Assembly (NCBI RefSeq): GCF_001182785.1
Contig: NZ_CP012099.1
Coordinates: 1,300,501 to 1,364,500, forward strand
DNA: 64,000 nt
Direction: 5' to 3'
From: Bacillus thuringiensis
GTDB taxonomy: Bacteria > Bacillota > Bacilli > Bacillales > Bacillaceae_G
Each line of letters begins with the position of its first letter. Position 1 is the stretch's first letter. The notes below the pieces were generated by a model. It searched no databases. It saw nothing but the letters and a program-made list of their open reading frames with translations, and was not told the DNA's origin. This document shows, piece after piece, positions 27,281 through 36,232 of this stretch. Made by a program: the position numbers and the translations under genes.

Positions 27281-27975
27281 CAGAGCTATTAAAAATAGAA
27301 AACTTATGGAAGAGATACGGATTAAAAGCAGTGATCCGTGAATTAAACATAGAGATTACGGAAGGGAAAATCGTTGGGCTTGTTGGAGATAACGGGAGCG
27401 GGAAAACGACGTTATTGAAAATGATTGCAGGCTTGCAACACCCTTCTGAAGGTAGTATCACAATAGATGGTAAAAAGGTAGGATTACAGACGAAAGAAAT
27501 CGTTTCATTTATGTCCGATAAGCCAGTCTTTGATGATTGGATGACTGTAAAAGACGCTTTATTTTTCTACCGAGATTTTTATAAAGACTTCGATATTCAA
27601 AAAGCGGTAGATACGATTGCAGAATTTAAAATACCGTTAGAAGAAAAAATTACAGCATTGTCAAAAGGTATGATAGAGAAGCTGCAAATTATTTTAACAT
27701 TTTCTCGAAAAGCGAAGCTATACGTACTGGATGAGCCATTGGGCGGGATAGATCCTCTTTCTAGAGAACATGTATTGGATCTAATTCTACAGTTCTATAG
27801 AGAAGATTGTACGATATTAATTTCCACTCACTTAATAAATGAAATTGAAAATATTTTTGATGAAGTGATCTTTTTAAAAGATGGAGAAATGGTTCTATAT
27901 GAAAATGTAGAAGAAATTCGTTTTCAGAGAGGAAAAGCAGTTCATGAATTGTTTAAGGAGGTGTTTAGTAAGTGA
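27277..27975 (+). CDS. ABC transporter ATP-binding protein (YtrB-like)
   Basis: A 232-aa ATPase. Walker A GDNGSGKTTL, Walker B LYVLDEPLGGIDP and the H-loop STHL are intact. The signature motif is LSKGM in place of LSGGQ, seen in some exporters of this class. ATGA overlap with the GntR gene and GTGA overlap with the following permease. Confidence 0.9.
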   Translation: MTELLKIENLWKRYGLKAVIRELNIEITEGKIVGLVGDNGSGKTTLLKMIAGLQHPSEGSITIDGKKVGLQTKEIVSFMSDKPVFDDWMTVKDALFFYRDFYKDFDIQKAVDTIAEFKIPLEEKITALSKGMIEKLQIILTFSRKAKLYVLDEPLGGIDPLSREHVLDLILQFYREDCTILISTHLINEIENIFDEVIFLKDGEMVLYENVEEIRFQRGKAVHELFKEVFSK

Positions 27976-28754
27976 AGTCAGTACTTTCCTATTTATGGAA
28001 TGTAAATAAGAAAAGATATATTGTTACTTTTTTATTCTTTGTGCTAATTGAAGCTGTGTTATTTTCACAAATGATTGTAAGAAAAAGTGATGCGGCTATC
28101 AGTAGACAAGAGGGTATATTTGGAATCATTATGATTATATTTTTCTTTTATATTGTTTATATGTTTATACAAACAATGAAATCATATTCACGCTTACTAA
28201 CTAATCCAATGTTACGACTTACAGCAATATCTGGGAAACAATATGTAATTTCTATGCTTATTTTCTCATTTATCGCAATGGCTATATGGTATGGGATATG
28301 TGGAATTCTCTTCTACGTAAGTTATATATTAGCTTTTCCTACGACTTCTGTATATGTAGAGGCAAAAGAGATTATGCAAGTAGGCATAATTAATAATTTA
28401 ATATATACGATAAGCGATTTATTTGAGTTTTTGTTTAGTGTGTTACAAATTATATTAGTAATTACTCTAGTTAAGTTACTTACGAAAAAGAAAAAGGCGC
28501 AAAATATACTAATCGTTATTATTTTTTTAGTAATAAATATAGCGATTACTTTAGCGACAACCTTGCTAGGAAAATTAGCTCCAGCTTTCCAAGTATTGCG
28601 AAGAGTAGAATATCATGGTGAAAGCAAGAGTCTGTTTATTAATATGTTTCAAGAAAATGGATTTAACATTTTTAATATAAGTTTCATGGTAATGGTTAGT
28701 GCTCTAATAATATATGTAATTGCTTATATTATCGATAAAAAACTAGAAGTCTAA
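27972..28754 (+). CDS. ABC transporter permease, six-TM
   Basis: A 260-aa protein with about six hydrophobic segments (e.g. YIVTFLFFVLIEAVLF, GIIMIIFFFYIVYMFI, ILIVIIFLVINIAI). It pairs with the preceding ATPase by a GTGA overlap. No family signature is recognisable beyond an ABC-2-like membrane protein. Confidence 0.75.
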   Translation: MKSVLSYLWNVNKKRYIVTFLFFVLIEAVLFSQMIVRKSDAAISRQEGIFGIIMIIFFFYIVYMFIQTMKSYSRLLTNPMLRLTAISGKQYVISMLIFSFIAMAIWYGICGILFYVSYILAFPTTSVYVEAKEIMQVGIINNLIYTISDLFEFLFSVLQIILVITLVKLLTKKKKAQNILIVIIFLVINIAITLATTLLGKLAPAFQVLRRVEYHGESKSLFINMFQENGFNIFNISFMVMVSALIIYVIAYIIDKKLEV

Positions 28755-28768
28755 AGGAGGAATCAGCA

Positions 28769-29671
28769 TTGGGAAACGTAGTAGTAAAGTTAGAGAATGT
28801 TCGAAAAAGGATTGGTGGAACGGAAATTATTCGTGGTTTATCATTTGAGGTTCGTGAAGGAGAAGTATACGGATTCCTTGGACCGAACGGTAGCGGTAAG
28901 ACGACGACGATCCGTATGATGACAGGTCTTATTTCAATGACAGAGGGCGATATTACGATTTGTGGACATAGTATTCGCTCGGAGCGTGAAAAGGCACTAG
29001 AGCAAATTGGAGCGATTGTAGAAAATCCTGAACTATATGATTATATGACAGGAATGCAAAACTTAAAGCATTTTGCGAACATGGCCATTACTCCAATTAG
29101 TAAAGAGCGGATTGCTGAGATTGTAAAGCTTGTTGAATTAGAGCATGCGATTCATAAAAAGGTGAAAACATATTCACTTGGTATGAAACAACGTTTAGGA
29201 ATTGCACAGGCATTACTTCATCAGCCGAAAATCTTAATTTTAGATGAGCCGACAAATGGATTAGATCCAGCTGGTATTCGCCAAATTCGTGATTATTTAC
29301 AACGTTTAGCGAAAGAAGAGAATATTGCTGTAATCGTATCAAGTCACTTATTGAGTGAAATTGAATTAATGTGTGATCGCGTTGTTATTATTAAACAAGG
29401 TGAGTTTGTACAAGAGTACAACTTACATGAAAAAGTGAAACATGATGAGGCAGTCGTTGTAGCGTTTGAAGTAGATGAAGCTCAGAAAGCGAATGAAATC
29501 ATTAAAGGTAAAGCAAAAGGGAATGTAATTGTAGCATCTGTAACAAAAGACAACATTCCGCAACTCGTAAAAAAACTTGTGCATGCTGATGTGCTTGTAT
29601 ACGGAGTTACTGTTCAAAATAAAACGTTAGAGGATGAGTTCTTAGCGATTACTGGGGGAGTGAAAGCGTAA
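28769..29671 (+). CDS. ABC transporter ATP-binding protein (BcrA-like)
   Basis: A 300-aa ATPase: Walker A GPNGSGKTTT, signature YSLGMKQRLGIAQAL, Walker B ILILDEPTNGLDP, H-loop SSHLLSE, then a C-terminal extension of about 85 residues as in bacitracin-type exporters. Start TTG 28769 lies 7-8 bp after AAAGGAGG. It partners the next gene. Confidence 0.9.
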   Translation: MGNVVVKLENVRKRIGGTEIIRGLSFEVREGEVYGFLGPNGSGKTTTIRMMTGLISMTEGDITICGHSIRSEREKALEQIGAIVENPELYDYMTGMQNLKHFANMAITPISKERIAEIVKLVELEHAIHKKVKTYSLGMKQRLGIAQALLHQPKILILDEPTNGLDPAGIRQIRDYLQRLAKEENIAVIVSSHLLSEIELMCDRVVIIKQGEFVQEYNLHEKVKHDEAVVVAFEVDEAQKANEIIKGKAKGNVIVASVTKDNIPQLVKKLVHADVLVYGVTVQNKTLEDEFLAITGGVKA

Positions 29672-30447
29672 TGTTTAAATTAATTCAAAATGAATTTTTA
29701 AAGTTGCATGCGAAAAAAGGTATGTATATTTTAATTGGTGTCATTGCGGCACTCGAAATTTTAGGTACTTTAGCAATGTTGAAGTGGGGAAAAGGTGATG
29801 AGTTTAAGGGATCATATTTAGATTATGCAAACTCAGAGATTGGCTTAATTGTTTTATTTACAACGATTTTTGGGATTACACTTGCTGCCCGTACTATTAC
29901 TGATGAGTTCCAAAAAGGTACAATTAAACAATTGTTAATCCGTCCAAGAAAAAGACTTGCAGTTTTATTTTCTAAATATATTACAGTGTTATTAGCAATG
30001 TTATTTATCGTATTAGCTGGTATGCTAATTGCAATGATTATTGGCGGTATTGTAATGGATGGTAGTAAAACAGAATTAACGTTAGGAATCGTAATGAAGT
30101 CCACTTTATATCAACTACTTTCACCGTTCTTTTTTGCAACACTTGCATTTTTCCTAGCAAATGTCTTTAGAAAGTCTGTATTACCATTAATTATTACGAT
30201 GTTCCTATTCTTCTTACAAGGTGCAATTAATATGGTATTGATAATGTTTGCAAAAGGTGTAGCGAAGTTTGTAGTATTCAACCATTTGGATTTAAGAGCT
30301 TACGATAGCAATAAATTAATCAATGGTGGAATGGAACCAACATTTACAGAATTTACGTTTACAACTTCATTATTACTTGTAGCGGCATACTTTGTTGTGT
30401 TACTTGTAGCATCAAGTGCATTATTCCAAAAACGTGACGTATTATAA
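29671..30447 (+). CDS. ABC-2 type transporter permease
   Basis: A 258-aa membrane protein with about six TM segments. The N-terminus MFKLIQNEFLKLHAKKGMY and the early TITDEFQKGTIKQLLIRP motif are typical of ABC-2 permeases in bacitracin or lantibiotic export. TAATG overlap with its ATPase. Confidence 0.88.
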   Translation: MFKLIQNEFLKLHAKKGMYILIGVIAALEILGTLAMLKWGKGDEFKGSYLDYANSEIGLIVLFTTIFGITLAARTITDEFQKGTIKQLLIRPRKRLAVLFSKYITVLLAMLFIVLAGMLIAMIIGGIVMDGSKTELTLGIVMKSTLYQLLSPFFFATLAFFLANVFRKSVLPLIITMFLFFLQGAINMVLIMFAKGVAKFVVFNHLDLRAYDSNKLINGGMEPTFTEFTFTTSLLLVAAYFVVLLVASSALFQKRDVL

Positions 30448-30453
30448 TAAAAG

Positions 30454-30486
30454 AAATCCCCGCTTGTAAAAACGGGGATTTTTATT
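30454..30486 (+). terminator. Terminator of the GntR/ABC operon
   Basis: AAATCCCCG-N10-CGGGGATTT then TTATT. Confidence 0.85.
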
Positions 30487-30646
30487 ACATAAATTTCACT
30501 TGGATTGCAACTTGAAGAATAGCGATATGTTATTTTAAGAGATATGCTGTTTGAAATGATTTGAGAAAAATAGGAAGAATTTCAACTAGATTCATATTGC
30601 AATTTAGTTATCCAATTATTTATAAGGAAAGGACGCCTATAAAATA

Positions 30647-31708
30647 TTGATTCAAGTTTTACTTTATTTTTTACTATCTTTGGGGGTGTTTCATATGCAC
30701 TATGCATTTTCACGTATAAGACTACGTAGTTTTTTTGGATGGATGATTATAGGGGTGTTCCTTACAATGATTCCATTAAGTCTAGCAAATGTTTCTGAGA
30801 ATACGATGGAGGTTATTTCACAAATAACTGTATTTTTTGTATTTCCGTTACTTTGGCTATACGTAAAAACAAATAAAAATAATGTTGTATTTAACAGTTT
30901 TTTTGATAAGCCAGGACGTTTATCTTGGGGATTAATTGTATTAGCAACGATAATGGGGATGATTTTTTCAGTTGGCATATCTCAGATTCAATTTTACATA
31001 TTAGCACATACGTTACCGAATTTCTTAGTTACTATGCTAGAAGACGGAAATGTTATTAATACGAGTAACGTATATATGACGATATTTACTTTCATTTCAG
31101 CATGTGTGTTAGCACCTATTATGGAAGAGGTTATTTTTAGGGGATTTTTCTTACAGCGAATGGCTCATAAATGGGGAATTAAAAAAGCTGTAATTATATC
31201 TTCAATTATTTTTGGCCTAGGACATTTTGATGTTATTGGTGCGTTCATGTTTGGTGTCGTTATGTGTCTTTTATACATAAAGACAAAAAATATATGGACG
31301 AATATAGCTGTGCACGCTCTAAATAATTTGATTGCAACAAGTATGCAATTTTTCGGTGGAGAAGAAAGTGGTACAATCTCAATTACTGAATTACAAGCGC
31401 AAAGTAATTTATGGATTGGTATCGGTCTTACAGTTGTTGGATTACTATGGTTAATTCCTTATGTTTGGAAACAATGGCGTATAGTAAAAGAAGTTGGCGT
31501 GCCACCAGTACGTTTTATAAATGAGCAAAAAGTAGAGAGTGCATCACATGAAAATGAAGTGTATAGTCAAGTGATCGTAACCGATAGATTGATGGCCATA
31601 GAGTTACCAGATGAGGCTGTAAATAAGCTTCGGTTAGAAGAAAGTGATTATGTAACAGTATCTGTAGAAGAAGATAAAATCGTTATAAAGAAAGCACATA
31701 ATAGATAA
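30647..31708 (+). CDS. CPBP-family intramembrane protease with AbrB-like C-terminal tail
   Basis: A 353-aa membrane protein. The Rce1/CAAX-type protease core covers about residues 90-265 with motif 1 EEVIFRGFFLQRM, motif 2 GHFDVIGAFMFG and motif 3 NIAVHALNNLI. After the last TM, about residues 305-350 (TDRLMAIELPDEAVNKLRLE, then a DYVTVSVEEDKIVIKK stretch) look like a swapped-hairpin AbrB/MazE domain, unusual behind this protease. The start is uncertain: TTG 30647 has AAGGAAAGGA 13 bp upstream. Substrate unknown. Confidence 0.78.
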   Translation: MIQVLLYFLLSLGVFHMHYAFSRIRLRSFFGWMIIGVFLTMIPLSLANVSENTMEVISQITVFFVFPLLWLYVKTNKNNVVFNSFFDKPGRLSWGLIVLATIMGMIFSVGISQIQFYILAHTLPNFLVTMLEDGNVINTSNVYMTIFTFISACVLAPIMEEVIFRGFFLQRMAHKWGIKKAVIISSIIFGLGHFDVIGAFMFGVVMCLLYIKTKNIWTNIAVHALNNLIATSMQFFGGEESGTISITELQAQSNLWIGIGLTVVGLLWLIPYVWKQWRIVKEVGVPPVRFINEQKVESASHENEVYSQVIVTDRLMAIELPDEAVNKLRLEESDYVTVSVEEDKIVIKKAHNR

Positions 31709-31710
31709 TT

Positions 31711-31740
31711 AAAAAGTAGCTCTTAGGAGCTACTTTTTAA
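31711..31740. terminator. Bidirectional terminator
   Basis: AAAAAGTAGCTC-TTAG-GAGCTACTTTTT between convergent genes. Confidence 0.88.
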
Positions 31741-31919
31741 TTTGTAATAATTTCTACACGAAAATTATTACCGTTCTTTACATATTTAATATCTGTAACA
31801 GTGCGGACCGTCTTTAAAATCTCCACTTTTTCACCAATTCGCGGGATGGTTGGAACATTATCCCAAATACCAAGCAAGTCATCTAATTGTGCCGTTTTTT
31901 CATAAAACCAGATTTTCAA
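31737..31919 (-). CDS. Small hypothetical protein (60 aa)
   Basis: A 60-aa protein beginning MKIWFYEKTAQLDDLLGIWD, with a likely beta-rich second half. The start is TTG 31919, 6 bp after GAAAGGGGC. A much longer in-frame upstream extension overlaps the Lrp gene and is rejected. Function not recognised. Confidence 0.55.
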   Translation of the reverse strand: MKIWFYEKTAQLDDLLGIWDNVPTIPRIGEKVEILKTVRTVTDIKYVKNGNNFRVEIITN

Positions 31920-32019
31920 TGTAAAGCCCCTTTCTCGAACTTTATGTATTTTAATACATAATATATTATTTTTATTCTTATTGTAAGGGGTTTTTTTATA
32001 TTTTATGAATAAAAATAAA

Positions 32020-32472
32020 TTAATCTTCTGGGAAGATATGTTCAATATCAGGAGTAAGAGATACTTCTGATAATACGATATGAGAAACTGTCGTTGCATA
32101 TGAAGAAACATCATTGATAAATTCTTCAAGTTCAACGAGTGAAGGAACAGAAATTTTTACAATGTAGCATAAGCTTCCTGTTACTCGGTAACAAAAACTT
32201 GCAGATGGATAAGACTGAATAAATTGTTGCATACGTGTTGTATCACCATTCTTTAAGGTGATTTCTAAAATACAATCTAAAACTAGTCCTGCCTTTTTAT
32301 AATCAATATCAATTGTGTATTTTTGAATAACACCTTCGCTTTCGAGCTTACGAACACGTTCTGAAGTAGACGGAGCAGATAAGTTTACTCGTTTAGCCAA
32401 TTCACGCATCGAAAGGCGACTATCATTATATAATTCATTTAAAATTTTTCGATCAACACGGTCTAATTGCAT
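32020..32472 (-). CDS. Lrp/AsnC-family transcriptional regulator
   Basis: A 150-aa regulator: N-terminal helix-turn-helix (LDRVDRKILNELYNDSRLSM, APSTSERVRKLESEGVI) and C-terminal RAM ligand domain (CYRVTGSLCYIVKISVPS). GGAGGT lies 10 bp before ATG 32472. It is divergent from the AhpD-like/isochorismatase pair with about 125 bp between starts, so it may control them. Confidence 0.88.
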   Translation of the reverse strand: MQLDRVDRKILNELYNDSRLSMRELAKRVNLSAPSTSERVRKLESEGVIQKYTIDIDYKKAGLVLDCILEITLKNGDTTRMQQFIQSYPSASFCYRVTGSLCYIVKISVPSLVELEEFINDVSSYATTVSHIVLSEVSLTPDIEHIFPED

Positions 32473-32598
32473 TTGTAAATATACCTCCAGTAAAATAATG
32501 ATTTTTGTAAAGGGAAAATATAAATTAAGATTCATATGAAATGTAAAGTGAACGTTATTTATTTTACAATAAAACAGAAGGAAATAGGAGGGGAAATG

Positions 32599-33009
32599 AT
32601 GGAGAGAATTTCATTATCAAATGTAGGAGATACAAAGTTTCAAAAGTTATTAGGGCATAATTCGGATATATTACACTCGTGGAGTAAGTTAGAAGATACA
32701 CTGTACAATAAAGGAACTCTTTCAGCAGAGTTGAAGGAGCAAGTGAGAAGAACATTAGCGTATGGGAATGAATGTCCGTACTGTATGGCAAAGGGAAGAC
32801 CAGATGATGTGCAAAAGGCAGAGGAGATTGGTGTAGCCGTTACTTTTGCGCATACATTTGTTCATGACCGAAAAGCAATAGATGATACTATGTTTCACGC
32901 ATTAAAACAATATTGGACAGAAAAAGAAATTGTAGAGCTTTGCGCCTATGTTTGCTTTATTACTGCGTCACAACAACTTGGTTTTCTATTTCAATTACAG
33001 CCAAATTAA
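32599..33009 (+). CDS. Carboxymuconolactone decarboxylase/AhpD-like protein
   Basis: A 136-aa helical protein with the AhpD-type CxxC and downstream histidine (NECPYCMAKGRPDD, FAHTFVHDRK). These proteins act as peroxidase partners or decarboxylases. AGGAGG lies 7 bp before ATG 32599 (ATG 32596 is the alternative). Eleven bases separate it from the isochorismatase-like gene, so the two form an operon. Confidence 0.75.
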   Translation: MERISLSNVGDTKFQKLLGHNSDILHSWSKLEDTLYNKGTLSAELKEQVRRTLAYGNECPYCMAKGRPDDVQKAEEIGVAVTFAHTFVHDRKAIDDTMFHALKQYWTEKEIVELCAYVCFITASQQLGFLFQLQPN

Positions 33010-33019
33010 GGGGGAAATG

Positions 33020-33574
33020 ATGACAAATCAAATAGCACTTATCATGATCGATGTACAAAAGGCATTTCAATTACCAGATTGGGGCGAGAGAAATAATATT
33101 TTTGCTGAAGAAAACATGAGAATTTTGTTAGAAGAATGGAGAAAAAGGAAACGACCAGTTTTTCATATTCAACATGTAAATAAAGAAAATGCTCAGTCAA
33201 TGTTTTATGAGAGAGCGGAAACGGTAAACTTTAAAGAAGAAGTGCAACCACTACTTGGTGAAGTGGTTATTCAGAAATTCGTTAACAGCGCGTTCATTGG
33301 GACAAATTTAGAAGAGCGATTAAGAAAGAACAAATGTAATGCAGTAGTGGTTGTAGGATTAACGACAAATCATTGCGTGGAAACTACGACACGAATGGCA
33401 GGGAATTTAGGATTTACAACATATTTAGTGAGTGATGCAACGGCTACTTTTAACCGTAAAGGTTTAGATGGTAAGGAGTATAGTGCAGAGGATATTCACA
33501 ATATGACACTTGTAAATTTACATGAAGAGTTTGCTACGATTGTGAAGACAAAAGAAGTATTAAAATTATTTTAA
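33020..33574 (+). CDS. Isochorismatase-family cysteine hydrolase
   Basis: A 184-aa hydrolase. The catalytic triad is visible: Asp in LIMIDVQKAF, Lys in IQKFVNSAF, Cys in TTNHCVETT. It probably hydrolyses a small amide (nicotinamidase-like superfamily); the substrate is not predictable. AAGGGGG lies 5 bp before ATG 33020. Paired with the AhpD-like gene. Confidence 0.85.
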   Translation: MTNQIALIMIDVQKAFQLPDWGERNNIFAEENMRILLEEWRKRKRPVFHIQHVNKENAQSMFYERAETVNFKEEVQPLLGEVVIQKFVNSAFIGTNLEERLRKNKCNAVVVVGLTTNHCVETTTRMAGNLGFTTYLVSDATATFNRKGLDGKEYSAEDIHNMTLVNLHEEFATIVKTKEVLKLF

Positions 33575-33660
33575 GAAAATAATTGCGAATTATGTAGAAA
33601 AAAATAAGAATATTTCGTATAATCTAAGTACAATCATTTTGAAAATAGGGGTGGCATCAT

Positions 33661-34059
33661 ATGGAGCAAATTTCAGTAAAGAAATTAGAAGAGGTACTTG
33701 TTGTAGCAGGGGATGATAAACAGAAGCAAAAGGAATTTTATGAATTACTCTTATCTACTGAGTTTTATGTTGCTGGTTCACTAGAAGCAGAGGACGGGGC
33801 AACAGAAGGAATACTTCGTTTGCGTCATTTCCAAGGAGAAGGTAGATGGATCGTTCCGTTCTTTACACAAATGGAATTTGTAAAAGATGTGTTGCCAGAA
33901 GGAACGCCCCTTATTACGATACGTGGGAAAGAGTTATTTGGTAGCATTGAGAAAGATGCTACAGCTGTATTAAATGTTGGCACTGATATAAGTAAAACAT
34001 TTATTCCAGAAGAAATTGCAGATATCGCATCTGGACGAATTTTTAATTATTATAAGTAA
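33661..34059 (+). CDS. SseB-family protein
   Basis: A 132-aa protein resembling the SseB N-terminal domain (FYELLLSTEFYVAGS, WIVPFFTQMEFVKDVLPEG). Function unknown in Gram-positives. AGGGGTGG lies 6 bp before the ATG. Confidence 0.65.
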   Translation: MEQISVKKLEEVLVVAGDDKQKQKEFYELLLSTEFYVAGSLEAEDGATEGILRLRHFQGEGRWIVPFFTQMEFVKDVLPEGTPLITIRGKELFGSIEKDATAVLNVGTDISKTFIPEEIADIASGRIFNYYK

Positions 34060-34088
34060 AAGGAAAAGCGTAATCGCTTTTCCTTTTT
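34058..34088. terminator. Bidirectional terminator
   Basis: AAAAGGAAAAGCG-TAAT-CGCTTTTCCTTTT between convergent genes. Confidence 0.88.
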
Positions 34089-35007
34089 AATTTGAATATG
34101 GAGTGGCTATACCAGAAGAAATAGAGACTGTTTTATTATTCGTGTTTATTGTCGCTGTAGCTCCAAGTGGAATACCGAAGTTTGGACTTATATGTCCAAT
34201 TGGTAAATCGAATAGGACAGGTATATGATATGGCGCGAAATATTCATATAATATTGTTTGCAATGATTGAGATGGCTTTGAAGGAGTGCAGTCGTGACAA
34301 CTTGTGAAAATAACGCCCCTGCATTCATTAAACTTTCCAGATAAAAGTAGCTGATTTAACATACGGTCAATGCGGTACGGTTCTTCACCAATGTCTTCAA
34401 GTAATAAAAGTGTATTGTCCGTATTTATCTCGTAGGGCGAACCAATTATACTTGTTAACACAGCTAAATTTCCTCCAACTAACGTACTTGTAACTGTACT
34501 GTGAGAGCTAGGTACGATACATTCTGATGCAGATAAAATGGTTGAATACGGATGGAATAGCTGATTAAAAGAGGATAAAGATAGGGAATCAATACCTTTT
34601 CCTAGTTCTTCAATCATCGGACCATGAAATGTTATAAGCTTTGCATAACGTGAAAAAGCAGTATGTAAAGCTGTAATGTCGCTATATCCCCAAAAGATTT
34701 TTTGATTCTGCCTAATAACTTCATATTGAATGTGAGGAAGAAGACGAGCACTTCCATAACCACCTCGTGCACAAAAAATTGCCTTCACTTCATTATTTGT
34801 AAATGCTTCATGTATATCGTCAAGCCGAACTTGATCACTTCCGGCTAAAAATCCATATTTCTCGTAAACACTCTTCCCGATTATTACGGATAACCCCATC
34901 TCTTTTAATACATTCACACCTTTTAATACATTTTCGATTGTAGGTGGACCAGATGGTGCAATAATCATTACTGTATCACCTTGTTTTAATGCATTTGGAT
35001 AAATCAT
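34087..35007 (-). CDS. LD-carboxypeptidase family protein (peptidase S66)
   Basis: A 306-aa serine peptidase of the LdcA/MccF family. The nucleophile serine is in CARGGYGSARLLP (about residue 85), with GYSDITALH, LLLEDIGEEPYRIDRML and the C-terminal histidine region PIGHISPNFGIPLG. It may trim murein tetrapeptides or cleave microcin-like adenylates. AAGGAGG lies 9 bp before the ATG. Confidence 0.88.
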   Translation of the reverse strand: MIYPNALKQGDTVMIIAPSGPPTIENVLKGVNVLKEMGLSVIIGKSVYEKYGFLAGSDQVRLDDIHEAFTNNEVKAIFCARGGYGSARLLPHIQYEVIRQNQKIFWGYSDITALHTAFSRYAKLITFHGPMIEELGKGIDSLSLSSFNQLFHPYSTILSASECIVPSSHSTVTSTLVGGNLAVLTSIIGSPYEINTDNTLLLLEDIGEEPYRIDRMLNQLLLSGKFNECRGVIFTSCHDCTPSKPSQSLQTILYEYFAPYHIPVLFDLPIGHISPNFGIPLGATATINTNNKTVSISSGIATPYSN

Positions 35008-35122
35008 TAAGCTCAGCCTCCTTCTCTTTCAATATATTCGCTTCATTTGAGGTCCAACCCTTGCAAAAGCAGGGGAAAGCTTATCAAATAAAGAAGATAT
35101 AAAGGAAATAGGAGGGAAAATG

Positions 35123-36211
35123 ATGTTTACAAGTCGAGTAACAGACATATTAAAAATTGAGTATCCAGTCGTTCAAGCCGGTATGGCAGGCGCGATTACG
35201 ACGCCAGAACTTGTTGCAGCAGTAAGTAATAGCGGAGGATTAGGGACGCTTGGAGCGGGCTATATGAGCCCAGAACAAATTCGTGAAGCGATTTATAGAA
35301 TAAGAGAACTAACAGATAAGCCTTTCGGTGTTAATTTACTTGTAACGAAAGAGATACAAATAGAAGAAGAGAAGATAAATGAGGCGAAAGTATTACTAAG
35401 TGGAGTGAATAGAGAATTAGGTATAGAAGTAGAGGGGACGTTAAAGCTTCCAAAAAGCTATAAGGAACAATTACAAGTGCTATTAGATGAAAAAGTACCG
35501 GTCGTTAGTTTTGCATTTCAAACGTTAGAAAAAGAAGAAATAAATGCTTTAAAAAGAAGTGGAATAAAAGTTATCGGAACAGCTACCCATGTGAAGGAAG
35601 CGAAAGTACTTGCTGAGCTAGGAGTAGATATTATTATCGGGCAAGGTAGCGAAGCAGGAGGGCATAGAGGAACGTTTATTGGGGAAGAACGAGATGCTAT
35701 GATTGGTACGTTTGCGTTAATACCTCAGTTAGTAGAAGCTGTTCCGCATATCCCAATTGTCGCAGCAGGTGCTGTAATGAGCGGGCAAGGGCTTGTTGCG
35801 GCATTGGCACTAGGAGCAGAAGGTGTTCAAATGGGATCGGCCTTTTTAACAAGTGAAGAGAGTGTTACGCACGATGTGTATAAAGAAGCGGTTTTACATA
35901 GTACAGATACGAGCACAACTGTAACTCGTGCGTTTTCCGGGAAATATGCACGGGGTATCCGGAATGAATTTATAGAGAGACATGAAGGAAAAGAAGAAGG
36001 GCTTCCGATGTATCCAGTGCAAAACGTATTAACTTCTAAAATACGCCAAGAGGCAGCGAAGCAAAATAAGGAAGAATATATGTCACTTTGGGCAGGACAG
36101 GCAGCATCGTTGGCACGAATCGAATCAGCTCAGCATGTAGTGGAGCGAGTTATGAAAGAAGCGGAGAATGCAATCGAGCAATTACAAAATATATACAAAA
36201 AGACCACTTGA
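35123..36211 (+). CDS. Nitronate monooxygenase (2-nitropropane dioxygenase family)
   Basis: A 362-aa FMN-dependent TIM barrel. Family motifs: VVQAGMAGAITTPELVAAVS, GGLGTLGAGYM, GSEAGGHRGTF and AAGAVMSGQGLVAALALGAE. ATG 35123 lies 6 bp after GGAGGG (ATG 35120 is only 3 bp away). Some family members are enoyl-ACP reductases (FabK); I prefer nitronate monooxygenase but cannot exclude that. Confidence 0.85.
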   Translation: MFTSRVTDILKIEYPVVQAGMAGAITTPELVAAVSNSGGLGTLGAGYMSPEQIREAIYRIRELTDKPFGVNLLVTKEIQIEEEKINEAKVLLSGVNRELGIEVEGTLKLPKSYKEQLQVLLDEKVPVVSFAFQTLEKEEINALKRSGIKVIGTATHVKEAKVLAELGVDIIIGQGSEAGGHRGTFIGEERDAMIGTFALIPQLVEAVPHIPIVAAGAVMSGQGLVAALALGAEGVQMGSAFLTSEESVTHDVYKEAVLHSTDTSTTVTRAFSGKYARGIRNEFIERHEGKEEGLPMYPVQNVLTSKIRQEAAKQNKEEYMSLWAGQAASLARIESAQHVVERVMKEAENAIEQLQNIYKKTT

Positions 36212-36230
36212 GTAATTCAAGTGGCCTTTT
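36199..36230. terminator. Terminator between convergent genes
   Basis: GACCACTTGA-GTAAT-TCAAGTGGCC then TTTT; also ends the dlt operon on the other strand. Confidence 0.75.
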
Positions 36231-36232
36231 CA

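Noticed and set aside
32020..32135. 132-codon extension of the 60-aa minus-strand gene
   Set aside because: The extension overlaps the Lrp gene in another frame and lacks a ribosome site; TTG 31919 has a good one.
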